NCBI GenBank assembly: GCA_903901335.1
Contig: CAIUQR010000107.1
Span: 1 to 64,000 of the forward strand
Source of the DNA: an uncultured delta proteobacterium
GTDB lineage: Bacteria > Desulfobacterota > Desulfobulbia > Desulfobulbales > Desulfocapsaceae
DNA length: 64,000 nucleotides
Direction of reading: 5' to 3'
Shown piece after piece: positions 34,146-42,298 of the stretch (its first letter is position 1; each line of letters opens with the position of its first letter). Position numbers and translations under genes: made by a program. The notes beneath the pieces are model-generated. The model ran no database searches, was not told the DNA's origin, and worked only from the letters and a program-made list of their open reading frames with translations.

Positions 34146-36284
34146 ATGCGTATCTCTCTCAGGCTGAAGCTCGCCTTAATCTCCCTTGTGCTCCTGGCCA
34201 TCCCTCTTACCGGCTTCAGGCTGAGCGGCATCCTGAAGGACAACCTGCTCGAAAGCCGTCGGGAAACCCTGATGTTTTCGGCCCGTGCCGTGGCCTCGGC
34301 CCTGGCCGGCAGGCCGGGACTCTTTGACCGGGAACTCTTCCACGCCCTCGACCAGAACCGCGATCTCTATCTGTTCAAGCTGACGAATCCGATGCGCCTG
34401 AACGGCAAATTTGACGACTGGGAACCCCAGCTCAAAGAGGCAGAAGAATTCGGCCGGGACCATGTCATCTTCTCCGCCAAACCATACGATCAAAACTCCC
34501 TGCACTTCAAGCATTTGGTAGGGCAGCGGGGAGAATTTCTCTGGGCGATGTTCCTGATCACCGATCATCATATCGTCTACCAGGAGAGCGGTTCAGACCG
34601 TCTGGACCGCTCCGACCACCTGCAGATCGGTGTCGAAGACAAGAACGGGAAGCTGCACCGCTATATCATGACCTCGAAAAAACCGGGCTGGGTCAACGCC
34701 TTTCAGATGCCGGAAGGCCTCGAAGAGGCCCAGCCCGTTGAAAACGACGACATCCAGGGGGTCTGGTCGGAAACGGAAGACGGCTACAGCATCGAGATGC
34801 GGATGCCGCTTTCGATGGTCGGGCATAAGCTTGCCTTCGCCGTGGCCGACGTCAATGATCCGGCGACCAGGGAGGTCGTAACCGTTGTCGGCACCGCCGA
34901 TCCGCGACGGATCGACCAGATCGGCTGGCTGCTGCCGCCTTCAACCTCCATCATCGATATCCTGAAATCCCTGAACCGGCCCCATTCCCGGATCTTGATC
35001 GTCGACTCCAACCAGCATGTCAGGGCCAGTTACGGGAGCCTGAAGACAGGCGATGAGGAGGTACAAGTCAGTGAAAAAGGGCTGGACGCGATCATAAGCC
35101 CCGTCAACAGGGTGCTTGCCCCGCTCTATCGCCTCTTCACCGAACCGCTGTCGGCCGACTTCGCCGACTCCTCGCCGCAATCGGCCACCCTGGATATCAA
35201 AGGGGTCGAGGAAGGGCTCGATGGAAGAAGCAGCATTACCAATTACCGGATCGCCAAAGGCCAGGTCGAGGTCATGGCTGCGGTCACCCCGCTGTTTGAA
35301 AAGGAAAAGGTGATCGGGGTCGTCGTGGTCGAGCAGACCACCAATGCCATTCTGGCCTTGAAGAATAAAGTGGTCGAGGAATCCATCGGCATGACCATCC
35401 TCTTCTTTCTTTTCGGCGGCATGGGTATCTTCCTGTTTGCCTTTCGGATCTCTTCCAGGATCCGTCGTCTCAGAAACCTGGCGGCAGCCTCCATCACCGA
35501 AAACGGACAGATCCTCGATGTCCTGCAACCGGCGGCCTCGAAAGACGAGATCGGCGATCTGTCACGGACTCTCGTTTCAATGCTGTCGCAGCTGAAAAAC
35601 CAGAGCGAATACCGGGAAAAAATGGCCGACAACCTGGAACACGAGATGCGCACGCCGCTGGCCAGCGTCTCGGCCTCCCTGAAAAACCTGGCACGAGAGA
35701 CGAAAGACCTGCCCGAGCACCTGAGCAACTATGTCAACTGGGCGCTAAGCGATGTGCTGCGGCTCGAAGAACTGCTGACCTCGATCCGGGACGCCACCAG
35801 CCTGCGGCAGGCGCTGAATCAGGGATTCCGGGAAAATTTCGATCTGGCCGAGGCCCTGTCCCTCTGGCTTGAGCACGGATGGCAGCCCGCATTCCCCGGC
35901 GTGGAGTTTAACTACCGGCGCCCCGAGGGAACACTGCCGCTCGATGGCGACCCGGACCGGATCCGGCAGATGCTGGACAAGCTCATCGAAAACGGCGTCG
36001 CCTTCCACACCGAAGGCACCCCCATCGAACTCCGGCTCGGCAAGGAAAGAGACGCCATCGTCCTGCAGGTCGCCAACCAGGGACCGGAGATCCCGGCAGA
36101 GCGGCAGGGTCAGATCTTCAACTCCATGGTCTCGATCCGGACCCAGAAGGACTCGAAGCCCCACCTGGGTCTCGGTCTCTATATCGTCCGCACCATTGTC
36201 GAGCATCATCGGGGCACGGTGACTGCCGGTGGCCTCACCGACGGTAAAAACGGTGTGGTGTTTACCATCAGACTGCCATGTTGA
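34146..36284 (+). CDS. pdsS: Sensor histidine kinase of the dedicated sortase system (PdsS-like)
   Basis: A 712-residue membrane kinase: TM1 at about 8-28, a periplasmic part of about 380 residues that opens with a CBM9-like fold (LNGKFDDWEPQL, RSDHLQIGVEDKNGKLHRY, WSETEDGYSIEMRMPLSMVG), TM2 near 415-435, HAMP, H-box LEHEMRTPLASVSAS with H499, N-box DKLIENGVAFHT and G-box HLGLGLYIVRTIVEHH. Length and layout fit TIGR03785. The CBM9-like region suggests it senses a carbohydrate or envelope polymer (inference). Confidence 0.82.
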   Translation: MRISLRLKLALISLVLLAIPLTGFRLSGILKDNLLESRRETLMFSARAVASALAGRPGLFDRELFHALDQNRDLYLFKLTNPMRLNGKFDDWEPQLKEAEEFGRDHVIFSAKPYDQNSLHFKHLVGQRGEFLWAMFLITDHHIVYQESGSDRLDRSDHLQIGVEDKNGKLHRYIMTSKKPGWVNAFQMPEGLEEAQPVENDDIQGVWSETEDGYSIEMRMPLSMVGHKLAFAVADVNDPATREVVTVVGTADPRRIDQIGWLLPPSTSIIDILKSLNRPHSRILIVDSNQHVRASYGSLKTGDEEVQVSEKGLDAIISPVNRVLAPLYRLFTEPLSADFADSSPQSATLDIKGVEEGLDGRSSITNYRIAKGQVEVMAAVTPLFEKEKVIGVVVVEQTTNAILALKNKVVEESIGMTILFFLFGGMGIFLFAFRISSRIRRLRNLAAASITENGQILDVLQPAASKDEIGDLSRTLVSMLSQLKNQSEYREKMADNLEHEMRTPLASVSASLKNLARETKDLPEHLSNYVNWALSDVLRLEELLTSIRDATSLRQALNQGFRENFDLAEALSLWLEHGWQPAFPGVEFNYRRPEGTLPLDGDPDRIRQMLDKLIENGVAFHTEGTPIELRLGKERDAIVLQVANQGPEIPAERQGQIFNSMVSIRTQKDSKPHLGLGLYIVRTIVEHHRGTVTAGGLTDGKNGVVFTIRLPC

Positions 36285-36285
36285 A

Positions 36286-36316
36286 AGGGCCAGGACGTAT
36301 CCTCTGACCTGGCCCT
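36286..36316 (+). terminator. Possible terminator after pdsS
   Basis: AGGGCCAGG and CCTGGCCCT form a 9-bp stem with a 13-nt loop 2 bp after the kinase stop. No T-run follows, so termination may be weak or Rho-aided. Confidence 0.45.
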
Positions 36317-36494
36317 CAGGACCATGTTTTAAGTAACCTACGTTTCATAACAAATTCCTCCTCTCATTTTGACTGCGTAACGGTACGGTCAGGGGGGGCA
36401 GCATGCATGTCCACCGATCTTTGTAGATATGAAGTGACGTGTTCCCGCACCGCTTTTCAAAATGGCCTAACCCTTGCTGTCCCTGGGCTACGGG

Positions 36495-37238
36495 TCAGGC
36501 GAATCCTCCGTTGACGCCGAGATTTTGCCCAGTCACCCAAGCTGCCTCCTCACTGACCAGAAACAATACGACACGAGCAATGTCGTCCGGTTCACCAATT
36601 CGTCCAAGTGCAGCCATCGAAGAAAGTCGCTTAATGTCGTCCTCGCTTTTCCCTTCATTGAACAGTTCAGTGTGGGTCGGGCCTGGTGAAATTGAGTTCA
36701 CGGTGATACGCCGCGAACCGACTTCCTTGGCGAAAACCCGAGTGAGTTGCTCCACCGCCCCCTTGGTTGCAGAATAAGCGCCGTAAGTCGGCAACATCAG
36801 ACGTGTTACCGAACTCGAGAAATTCACGATGCGCCCTCCATCCTCAATACGTGCGGCGGCCTCGCGAAGGGTGTTGAACGTTACCTTAACGTTGACGGCG
36901 AAGATGCGGTCAAAATCTTCGTCGGTGGTGTCCTGAATTTTTTTATAAACGATCACGCCCGCATTGTTGACCAGAATATCAATTTTTCCGAATTTGGCGA
37001 TGGCTGCTGCATCAAACATCGCCTTCACTTCCGAAACCTTGCTGATATCCGCTTGCAGGACAATCGCATCGCCTCCCCCGGAATGGATCTCAGTGACAAC
37101 CTGGTCGGCAGCAGACTTATTGCCTGCATAATTGACGATTACACGTGCTCCAGCCTTGGCGAGTTCTCTGGCAAGATGAGCACCGATGCCTCTTGATGAC
37201 CCAGTGACGATTGCAACTTTGTTTTTAAGTGATTGCAT
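36495..37238 (-). CDS. Short-chain dehydrogenase/reductase (FabG-like)
   Basis: A 247-residue classical SDR: cofactor loop TGSSRGIGAHLA near the N-terminus, NNAG (about 87-90), catalytic Ser in FSSSVT and YxxxK in YGAYSATKGAVEQ, and a C-terminal VTGQNLGVNGG. The NYAG after beta-2 suggests NADPH preference. Substrate unknown. GGAGGT sits about 15 nt ahead of the ATG, a longer spacing than usual. Confidence 0.93.
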   Translation of the reverse strand: MQSLKNKVAIVTGSSRGIGAHLARELAKAGARVIVNYAGNKSAADQVVTEIHSGGGDAIVLQADISKVSEVKAMFDAAAIAKFGKIDILVNNAGVIVYKKIQDTTDEDFDRIFAVNVKVTFNTLREAAARIEDGGRIVNFSSSVTRLMLPTYGAYSATKGAVEQLTRVFAKEVGSRRITVNSISPGPTHTELFNEGKSEDDIKRLSSMAALGRIGEPDDIARVVLFLVSEEAAWVTGQNLGVNGGFA

Positions 37239-37264
37239 GGCGTATACATTACCTCCTTTGGGGG

Positions 37265-38443
37265 TTAAGCCTGAGCACTGCTCGATGCCCTTTCTGTCTC
37301 CTCTCCCGGTTCCTGCCTGGTTTTCAGGATGCCGAAGTCGATCATTGTCCTGAGCAATTGGTCGTCGAGGCGTATCCCCAGGTCATGTTCCACCATCGAC
37401 AGGGCATCGTCGGTGGGGCGGCCGTCGAAATAGGACAGGGCCATGAATACCGGTACCGGCAGATCCAGCGGATCCAACCGGCTGTAGGACCACACTCTGA
37501 CCGCATCAAAGGTCGCATCTTCGACTTCAAACCGGCCTATCTGCAGGTGCGTTGCAATGCGGGTTTCCTGGAGCTTGTCATAGGCCAGCTTGACCAATCG
37601 GGAAGACATCTGGAGTTCGGGACCGCAGATCCTTTCCACCTCCTGGAAATCAAGGCCGGAGACCAGTCGGGCACATTCCGCATAGAACACGGTTTCCCGT
37701 TTCCACCACCGGCCCCAGGTTTTTCTGGCGGCGCAGACATCAGATCGACCATCAAGTTCGCTTGCCTGGAGATTTTCACCTGTCGTTCCACACCTTTTTC
37801 TGGACTCGAGGAGAGCCAGGGCATCATCGCCGATATGCAACTGCAGCACGCACCACAGCGACAGTTCTTTAATTACTTCATTGAGAAAGATCAGCAGGGC
37901 ATTCCAGAAGGATTGGCCGATTTTTCCCCGGTGGTGTTTACAGTACCAGGTGACGCAGGTAGGGTCCCGGTAGGGCCAGATGGAGCACCTTTCCAGATCG
38001 GTGTCGAGGTGCGGACATCGAAGGGTGCGGTTGCGGCCGAAGGCATTTTGACTGTGGCGGTAGAGCAGATTGTAAGCGGGCGGAGGCAGGATGGCCAGCG
38101 GGTCGACACCGAGGCCTGTGCTGAGGCGCGCCTCAAGACTTGCCCTTCCGCTTGTCATGGACGGGGATGGATCACCTAAAATGGCTCCTGCCATGAAGTT
38201 GGACAAGGTGGGGGTGTAGGTGCAGCATTTGCTGCCCTTGTCGAAAAAAAACTGTTCGGTGTGGGCAGGTTCAGCGGATCGGGAGCACATGACGCAGTCG
38301 CTGCAGGTGGCCTCGGTTTCCACCGGCAGGGAACCGTGGATAATCGCTTCGACCCAACGGGCGTACAAGGCAGGCAGGGTTCCCGCCGCGTCTCCGGCGT
38401 GCGGTTGGAATGTTTTCGATGCAGACATGGCCGGGTTCTCCAT
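37265..38443 (-). CDS. Cysteine-cluster protein, hypothetical (YkgJ-like metal site)
   Basis: A 392-residue soluble protein with a Cys-rich N-terminal half: CSDCVMC, KCCTYTP, LRCPHLDTDLERCSIWPYRDP and CVTWYCKHHRG. The CPxL...CxIxxxRP-like arrangement resembles the zinc/iron-chelating CxxCxxCC (YkgJ) family, which binds metal and includes protein methylases, but the protein is much longer. The C-terminal half is unrecognised. The start is ATG 38443 or ATG 38428 (GGAG about 10 nt upstream). Confidence 0.65.
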   Translation of the reverse strand: MENPAMSASKTFQPHAGDAAGTLPALYARWVEAIIHGSLPVETEATCSDCVMCSRSAEPAHTEQFFFDKGSKCCTYTPTLSNFMAGAILGDPSPSMTSGRASLEARLSTGLGVDPLAILPPPAYNLLYRHSQNAFGRNRTLRCPHLDTDLERCSIWPYRDPTCVTWYCKHHRGKIGQSFWNALLIFLNEVIKELSLWCVLQLHIGDDALALLESRKRCGTTGENLQASELDGRSDVCAARKTWGRWWKRETVFYAECARLVSGLDFQEVERICGPELQMSSRLVKLAYDKLQETRIATHLQIGRFEVEDATFDAVRVWSYSRLDPLDLPVPVFMALSYFDGRPTDDALSMVEHDLGIRLDDQLLRTMIDFGILKTRQEPGEETERASSSAQA

Positions 38444-38702
38444 CTTTTTTTCCAGAGATGGACATTTGACGCAGCCCAGCCGGATTAGACCGAGCCGTCT
38501 TACTGCTCTATCGTCAAATGCTTGTTGCCATAGATACCAGTTTTGATGCTTAAAAATGCCTTGCCGGAAACATCGGGCTCCCCCATTTCGAAGATCCCGG
38601 TTTCAAAAAGCCCCCCTTTTTTATCATTATGTAATATGAATACAGAAAGTTATTATGATACTACCGAATTGGAAATTCCTTTTTCAAAAGCTACGCATCT
38701 TT

Positions 38703-39146
38703 CTACAGAAGGACAATCAAAACGATGCCCCCTCCGATAACCGCAAGGTTGCTCACTGCCGATACTCCATGCAATTTTCTGAACCGGACACGAAGGGGAT
38801 CGTCTTTCGAAGTGGTTTCAAACGACGGTATTTCCTTTTTTAGTGCGGCTGCTCTCGGTTCAATCACAAAGGCCTGGACCGAGGTGATGGCAAGCATACC
38901 TGCGATAATGACTGCAGCGACGGTCTTGTGTTTGACGGTTGACGGCATGAAAATGGCGGCAAGAGCAATCACTCCGCAAATCAGTCCCCATTTAAAATAT
39001 CCCGGAAAGAGAGCCCCGACAATTCCTCCTGCCATATCCCGGTTGTATGATTTGAAAATGATGGGGGTGAGGACAAAAGTGAAAAGGGATGCTCCTCCTA
39101 TCCAACAGGAGATGGCGAGGCGATAGAGAAATGTAGGTATCTGCAT
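38703..39146 (-). CDS. DUF4149 (TMEM205-like) membrane protein
   Basis: A 147-residue integral membrane protein with four predicted spans (about 8-28, 43-62, 72-94, 125-147). The opening FLYRLAISCWIGGASLFTFVLTPIIF and the short loop FRKLHGVSAVSNL are typical of DUF4149, whose conserved His in the last loop is present. AAAGGA precedes the ATG. Function unknown. Its start lies 73 bp from the first attC-like site, so it could be the outermost cassette gene or ordinary flanking chromosome. Confidence 0.8.
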   Translation of the reverse strand: MQIPTFLYRLAISCWIGGASLFTFVLTPIIFKSYNRDMAGGIVGALFPGYFKWGLICGVIALAAIFMPSTVKHKTVAAVIIAGMLAITSVQAFVIEPRAAALKKEIPSFETTSKDDPLRVRFRKLHGVSAVSNLAVIGGGIVLIVLL

Positions 39147-39218
39147 GAGTTCCTTTGATGTTTTGTTCGGATTTTCTTGCGTTTTTCCAATGCCTTGAGC
39201 ATTAAATTACAGCGCTAC

Positions 39219-39314
39219 AAATTTCAACTTACGGGTAAGCGGCGGCGGCCACAAACCTACCCTTGAAAATTCGAGCCCGTTCCCACCGTCCGCTTGAACC
39301 AATGTTGGAATTTT
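39219..39314 (-). repeat. attC-like site 1 (after mazF)
   Basis: On the minus strand, AAATTCCAAC pairs with GTTGAAATTT at the two ends (9 of 10 positions), and inside them AAGCGGACGGTGG pairs with CCGCCGCCGCTT with one bulge. This nested-arm plan, about 95 bp long and starting at the mazF stop codon, is that of an integron attC recombination site. The right-hand 7-mer is not a perfect GTTRRRY. Confidence 0.6.
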
Positions 39315-39642
39315 ACAGTGCGAACATCTCAGCAATAACCAATAAAACCTTGGACTGTGTTCTTCGATCGATAACTCCGAGTTTTTGAACCAACCGCGAT
39401 TTATCGACAGTCCTGATTTGATCAAGAACCACCTGGCCGCGCTTGCCCTTGAAAGAACAGCTTACCCTTGAAGGATAATCCCTGCCCTTGGTGGTCATAG
39501 GTGCCACGATTACTGTGGCTATATGGTGGTTCATTTCGTCAGGCGAAATAACGAGACATGGCCGAGTCTTACAAACCTCACTCCCTATTGTTGGATCAAG
39601 GCCAACCAGATAAATCTCAAAACGACTGACTACCACTCCCAT
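39313..39642 (-). CDS. mazF: MazF/PemK-type mRNA interferase toxin
   Basis: A 109-residue toxin of the CcdB/PemK fold: SRFEIYLVGLDPTIGSEVCKTRPCLVIS, then ATVIVAPMTTKGRDYPSRV and LDQIRTVDKSRL, all close to MazF consensus with the catalytic Arg and Thr positions present. It cleaves RNA when its antitoxin is lost. It overlaps the antitoxin gene by 13 bp; ATG 39642 gives the usual N-terminus (39657 is possible). Its stop codon abuts attC-like site 1, as expected for an integron cassette gene. Confidence 0.92.
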   Translation of the reverse strand: MGVVVSRFEIYLVGLDPTIGSEVCKTRPCLVISPDEMNHHIATVIVAPMTTKGRDYPSRVSCSFKGKRGQVVLDQIRTVDKSRLVQKLGVIDRRTQSKVLLVIAEMFAL

Positions 39643-39884
39643 TCGTTTTCGTCCCATGTGGATTGGTTGATAAGTTCGCCATCAAGAAGGCTTCCGTCTC
39701 CAGATGTTGCCATAGACTGGAACTTCTCTCCCCATCCCTGGCGGGGGTGTGCCGCTGAGCAGATAATAAGCTTTTTGTCCTCTACCTCAAGCTCAACATC
39801 TGTCCCTAAATGGCATTGCTCAATAATGGCTTTTGGTATTCTGATGCCCTGTGAATTCCCGATACGAACGATACTTGTACGCAT
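39630..39884 (-). CDS. mazE: MazE-type AbrB-fold antitoxin
   Basis: An 84-residue antitoxin with the AbrB/MazE swapped-hairpin DNA-binding domain (SIVRIGNSQGIRIPKAIIEQ, VELEVEDKKLII) and a disordered acidic tail (STWDENEWEW) that would occupy the toxin active site. GGGAGG lies upstream of ATG 39884. It neutralises MazF and represses the pair. Confidence 0.92.
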   Translation of the reverse strand: MRTSIVRIGNSQGIRIPKAIIEQCHLGTDVELEVEDKKLIICSAAHPRQGWGEKFQSMATSGDGSLLDGELINQSTWDENEWEW

Positions 39885-39976
39885 ATGAACCTCCCTTGTT
39901 TGTATGATCACATTGTAATTACATTAGAAGGAGATTTCAAGAAGATTTCAAGATATGACAGTGGTTATATCTCGCT

Positions 39977-40024
39977 CTCCAACCTGAAAATCACCAGTTC
40001 ATCTGGTGCATTGTTTTGTTAAAA
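39977..40024 (-). repeat. attC-like site 2 (after the PemK-like gene)
   Basis: On the minus strand, TTTTAAC opens and GTTGGAG closes the site, with an inner 6-bp perfect stem CACCAG/CTGGTG. The boundary 7-mers each deviate by one base from RYYYAAC/GTTRRRY, and 48 bp is short for an attC, so this is the weaker call of the four. Its place 55 bp beyond the toxin stop fits. Confidence 0.45.
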
Positions 40025-40078
40025 GAGTAAAAGGCAGGCCTGTTTGTGCACAGAGCATTTTATGCAACAACGTGTCCT

Positions 40079-40390
40079 TTAGATATCAAGTGCAAAGCGG
40101 ATTGCCCGCCCGACCTCTAATATTTTAGCGCGAGGCAAGGATGTGATCAAAGATCCGAGTTTCCCCTTCGAAACAGTCTGCAAATGGTCACAATTGACAA
40201 CACAATCCTGGGGCATGCCGTCAGTCGATGTGAGAAACACTTCGGAGGGTATGTCGCGAACAGTAGTTGTGATGGGTGCGATGGTAACCTCCCCCAGATA
40301 CTCCAACACCGAATCACGTGTCAGGATGAGGACCGGGCGATTTTTATCTGGTGACAAGAACGTATACCAACGTATTTCTCCATGTTTCAT
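40079..40390 (-). CDS. PemK/MazF-like toxin, second module
   Basis: A 103-residue MazF-fold toxin: GEIRWYTFLSPDKNRPVLILTRDS, VTIAPITTTVRDIPSEVFL, NCDHLQTVSKGKLGSLITSLP. The RPVLIL and T-T-R-D-I-P-S positions carry the nuclease site. It overlaps the antitoxin gene by 4 bp (ATGA), so the pair is coupled. It is only distantly similar to the mazF at 39313-39642, so the two modules were acquired separately. Confidence 0.9.
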   Translation of the reverse strand: MKHGEIRWYTFLSPDKNRPVLILTRDSVLEYLGEVTIAPITTTVRDIPSEVFLTSTDGMPQDCVVNCDHLQTVSKGKLGSLITSLPRAKILEVGRAIRFALDI

Positions 40391-40620
40391 TCGTCACCCC
40401 AAGCCTGCTCGGATTCCCAAACCGAAAACTCATCGGTGGCAACTGGATTTTGTTCGTACCCCCGACGGTGTTTGATTTCTAACTGTTCTTGTTTGTAACG
40501 AACAAGCGCGTCTTGCAGTGCCTTTCTTGTGAATGCAGAACGATTTGTGTGGAGTTCCTTTGAAACACGGTCAACTGCTTTGACAAGATTGTCATCAAGG
40601 GTCATCTGAATGGTTCTCAT
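40387..40620 (-). CDS. Ribbon-helix-helix antitoxin
   Basis: A 77-residue protein with an N-terminal RHH DNA-binding domain (RTIQMTLDDNLVKAVDRVSKELHTNRSAFTRKALQDAL) and an acidic C-terminal tail (DEFSVWESEQAWGDE) for toxin binding. AGAGGTGC lies just upstream of the ATG. It is expressed from the palindromic promoter at 40630-40681. Confidence 0.9.
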   Translation of the reverse strand: MRTIQMTLDDNLVKAVDRVSKELHTNRSAFTRKALQDALVRYKQEQLEIKHRRGYEQNPVATDEFSVWESEQAWGDE

Positions 40621-40629
40621 ATCGCACCT

Positions 40630-40681
40630 CTATAATGTGGTTTCTTATAGCTATAATAAACCACATTATAGGTCAAGTCAA
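40630..40681 (-). promoter_or_regulatory. 42-bp palindromic operator over the RHH/PemK promoter
   Basis: CTATAATGTGGTTT (40630-40643) and AAACCACATTATAG (40658-40671) are perfect inverted arms. Between them lies a second perfect palindrome, TTATAGCTATAA (40645-40656), so all but one symmetric pair of the 42 bp match. On the minus strand TTGACT (40681-40676) and TATTAT (40658-40653), 17 bp apart, form a promoter whose -10 and spacer lie inside the palindrome. RHH antitoxins bind such repeats cooperatively, so conditional self-repression is expected. Confidence 0.75.
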
Positions 40682-40967
40682 AACAATTGATTCGGCGTAA
40701 TGCTTCATCGGAGGCAAGGGACATTTGTGCGGCAAAGTCAAGGTTTTTGCAACGTAAACAACAACGTTCCCAATACATTAATAATAATCCGGGAAGTGTC
40801 CCGCCTCTTTTCCCCTCCTCGGATAAACGTGCCGGCCAGCTGCACCGGGCCGCTGACGAAAGGATACAACCCGTTGATTTCCCTGTGTCGGCTGTAATGG
40901 CTGTTGGAATTTTGGAAGGCCTGCGCTTAAAAGAGTCAAGCAAAGATCTGACCCCTGAGTTACTAAT
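40682..40967. other. Non-coding or decayed stretch inside the cassette region
   Basis: About 285 bp between the RHH promoter and the acidic hypothetical gene. Frames on both strands are short, lack ribosome binding sites and show no family signature. The minus strand contains GGGGTCAGATCTTTGCTTGA near 40940-40965 and GGCGGGACACTTCCC near 40795, motifs that often flank small transposase genes, so an IS remnant is possible. No attC-like fold was found here although one would be expected after the next gene. Confidence 0.35.
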
Positions 40968-41315
40968 TTACTTGAATAGCTTACCAAGCAACCCGCCTGA
41001 GTGTTTTTTATTAAGCTCTTCTTCTAATTCATTGCAGCGATTTTGAAGAATATTTAACTGCTCAAGAATTTCAAAGAATGAAGTAATTGCGGATTCATAT
41101 TTACACCGCATGACCTCGTTGCCTTGGAGGTTAACGATATAGAATACTCGCGTATCTTCGTTCTCTGGCGCATACTCACATGTGACTGAATATTCCCCAT
41201 ATTCCCATTTGTAACTGGCGAATACAGCTTTTGTGTCCTCATCCATTTCTTCGCCGTTTTGCTCATAGTGCGCCTGCGCATAGTCGGCGGGTGAAAATAA
41301 ACCTTTATCGCTCAT
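40968..41315 (-). CDS. Hypothetical acidic protein with C-terminal coiled coil (cassette gene)
   Basis: A 115-residue protein beginning MSDKGLFSPADYAQAHYEQNG, with a beta-rich centre (YSVTCEYAPENEDTRVFYIVNLQGNEVM) and a C-terminal coiled coil (FFEILEQLNILQNRCNELEEELNKK) ending in GGLLGKLFK. GAGG lies 9 nt before the ATG. No family recognised. It is transcribed like its neighbours in the cassette region. Confidence 0.65.
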   Translation of the reverse strand: MSDKGLFSPADYAQAHYEQNGEEMDEDTKAVFASYKWEYGEYSVTCEYAPENEDTRVFYIVNLQGNEVMRCKYESAITSFFEILEQLNILQNRCNELEEELNKKHSGGLLGKLFK

Positions 41316-41376
41316 AGAGCATTGCCTCGTATATTGATGTTCATCGGTACAAAAATACCTGGCTATATTTTCTACC

Positions 41377-41449
41377 CATAACCTGCAAATAACCGGTGCA
41401 AATGGAGCGCAGCGGAATTTGCATCCGAGTTAATTTGTCTTGTTAGATC
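41377..41449 (-). repeat. attC-like site 3 (after the PD-(D/E)XK-like gene)
   Basis: On the minus strand the site opens with ATCTAAC (a perfect RYYYAAC), 9 bp after the gene's stop, and closes with GTTATGG. CAAATTAAC/GTTATTTG form the outer arm and CGGATGCAAAT/ATTTGCACCG the inner arm with a single extrahelical base, a hallmark of attC recognition. Length 73 bp. The terminal loop TCCGCTGCGCTCC is typical of integron sites. Confidence 0.78.
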
Positions 41450-41457
41450 GCGGTTCG

Positions 41458-42288
41458 TCAATTGAAGCTTGGATCTCGCGGTGACTGCACATTCCAGTTG
41501 AGCTGTTTTTTTTGTATTTCACCCTGTGGCCGGCGTATACACGCAAATCGAGAGATCGTCCTAGAAAGAGAAACCTTCTTTTCATTCAGATACTTGTCCT
41601 CTGCTTTTGTGAACGGATCGTCAGGTCGATGAACGCCAGAGAAGTAGAGGGACACGAAGTCTTCTAGTTCGTCTTCGTGCCAATAGAACCCCTCTCCGCA
41701 GAAGGCCAAAACGAAGAAGATCTTTTCAGCCTGGAACTTGCAATCAGCAATCTTCTGCTCAAGTTCCAACGCGTACTCAAGGAACCTGCTTCGCGCTGCA
41801 AAGGTGTTGTGCCATAGCTCACCTCCAAGCCATTCCTTTGATAAGAGCAGTTTTACTTTGTCGGGAAACCAACCCTCCTCTAGCGCTTTTTGGTATTGCT
41901 CCCACCGATCCCTCGGCATTGGTTTAATTGTCTTCACATCAACGAAAAGCGTGAGGCCGTCGGGGGTCTTCGCACAGAAATCGATCGATTTCGAGCACCC
42001 ATATAGGCGCGGTTCATATTCGAGAACGCTGAATTTTGGATTTGGATTCTGAAGAATTGCTGCCGCCATACACAATTCGTTATGCGCCTCATCCACGGTG
42101 CGGAATCTTCCGCGGCCGACCTTTAATAATTCATCAATTGTCGCTTGAAAGCGCTCGAGAAGCCGTGGGCCATCCTCGAACCGAGTCGCCGCGGATTTGA
42201 AGATCCCGCCGAATGTTTCGCGGACTTCCTTCGCGTATTTTTCGACCCAAACGATGTCTTCTTCGTCTAATTTTGTGTCAGCATTCAT
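41458..42288 (-). CDS. PD-(D/E)XK nuclease-like hypothetical protein (cassette gene)
   Basis: A 276-residue soluble protein. Near residues 90-120 it has a restriction-endonuclease-like core: an acidic residue in LEYEPRLYG, SIDFCAKTPDG and LFVDVKTI, giving D103 and D117-x-K119. The rest is helical and rich in aromatic residues (RSRFLEYALELEQKIADCKF, FCGEGFYWHEDELEDF). No named family recognised. It sits between attC-like sites 3 and 4, starting 11 bp from site 4, exactly as a cassette gene would. A defence or DNA-processing role is inferred only. Confidence 0.7.
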   Translation of the reverse strand: MNADTKLDEEDIVWVEKYAKEVRETFGGIFKSAATRFEDGPRLLERFQATIDELLKVGRGRFRTVDEAHNELCMAAAILQNPNPKFSVLEYEPRLYGCSKSIDFCAKTPDGLTLFVDVKTIKPMPRDRWEQYQKALEEGWFPDKVKLLLSKEWLGGELWHNTFAARSRFLEYALELEQKIADCKFQAEKIFFVLAFCGEGFYWHEDELEDFVSLYFSGVHRPDDPFTKAEDKYLNEKKVSLSRTISRFACIRRPQGEIQKKQLNWNVQSPRDPSFN

Positions 42289-42298
42289 ATCGTTCGCG

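Noticed and set aside
40687-41046. A 119-codon plus-strand gene
   Set aside because: It overlaps the better-supported minus gene at 40968 and has no ribosome binding site or family signature.
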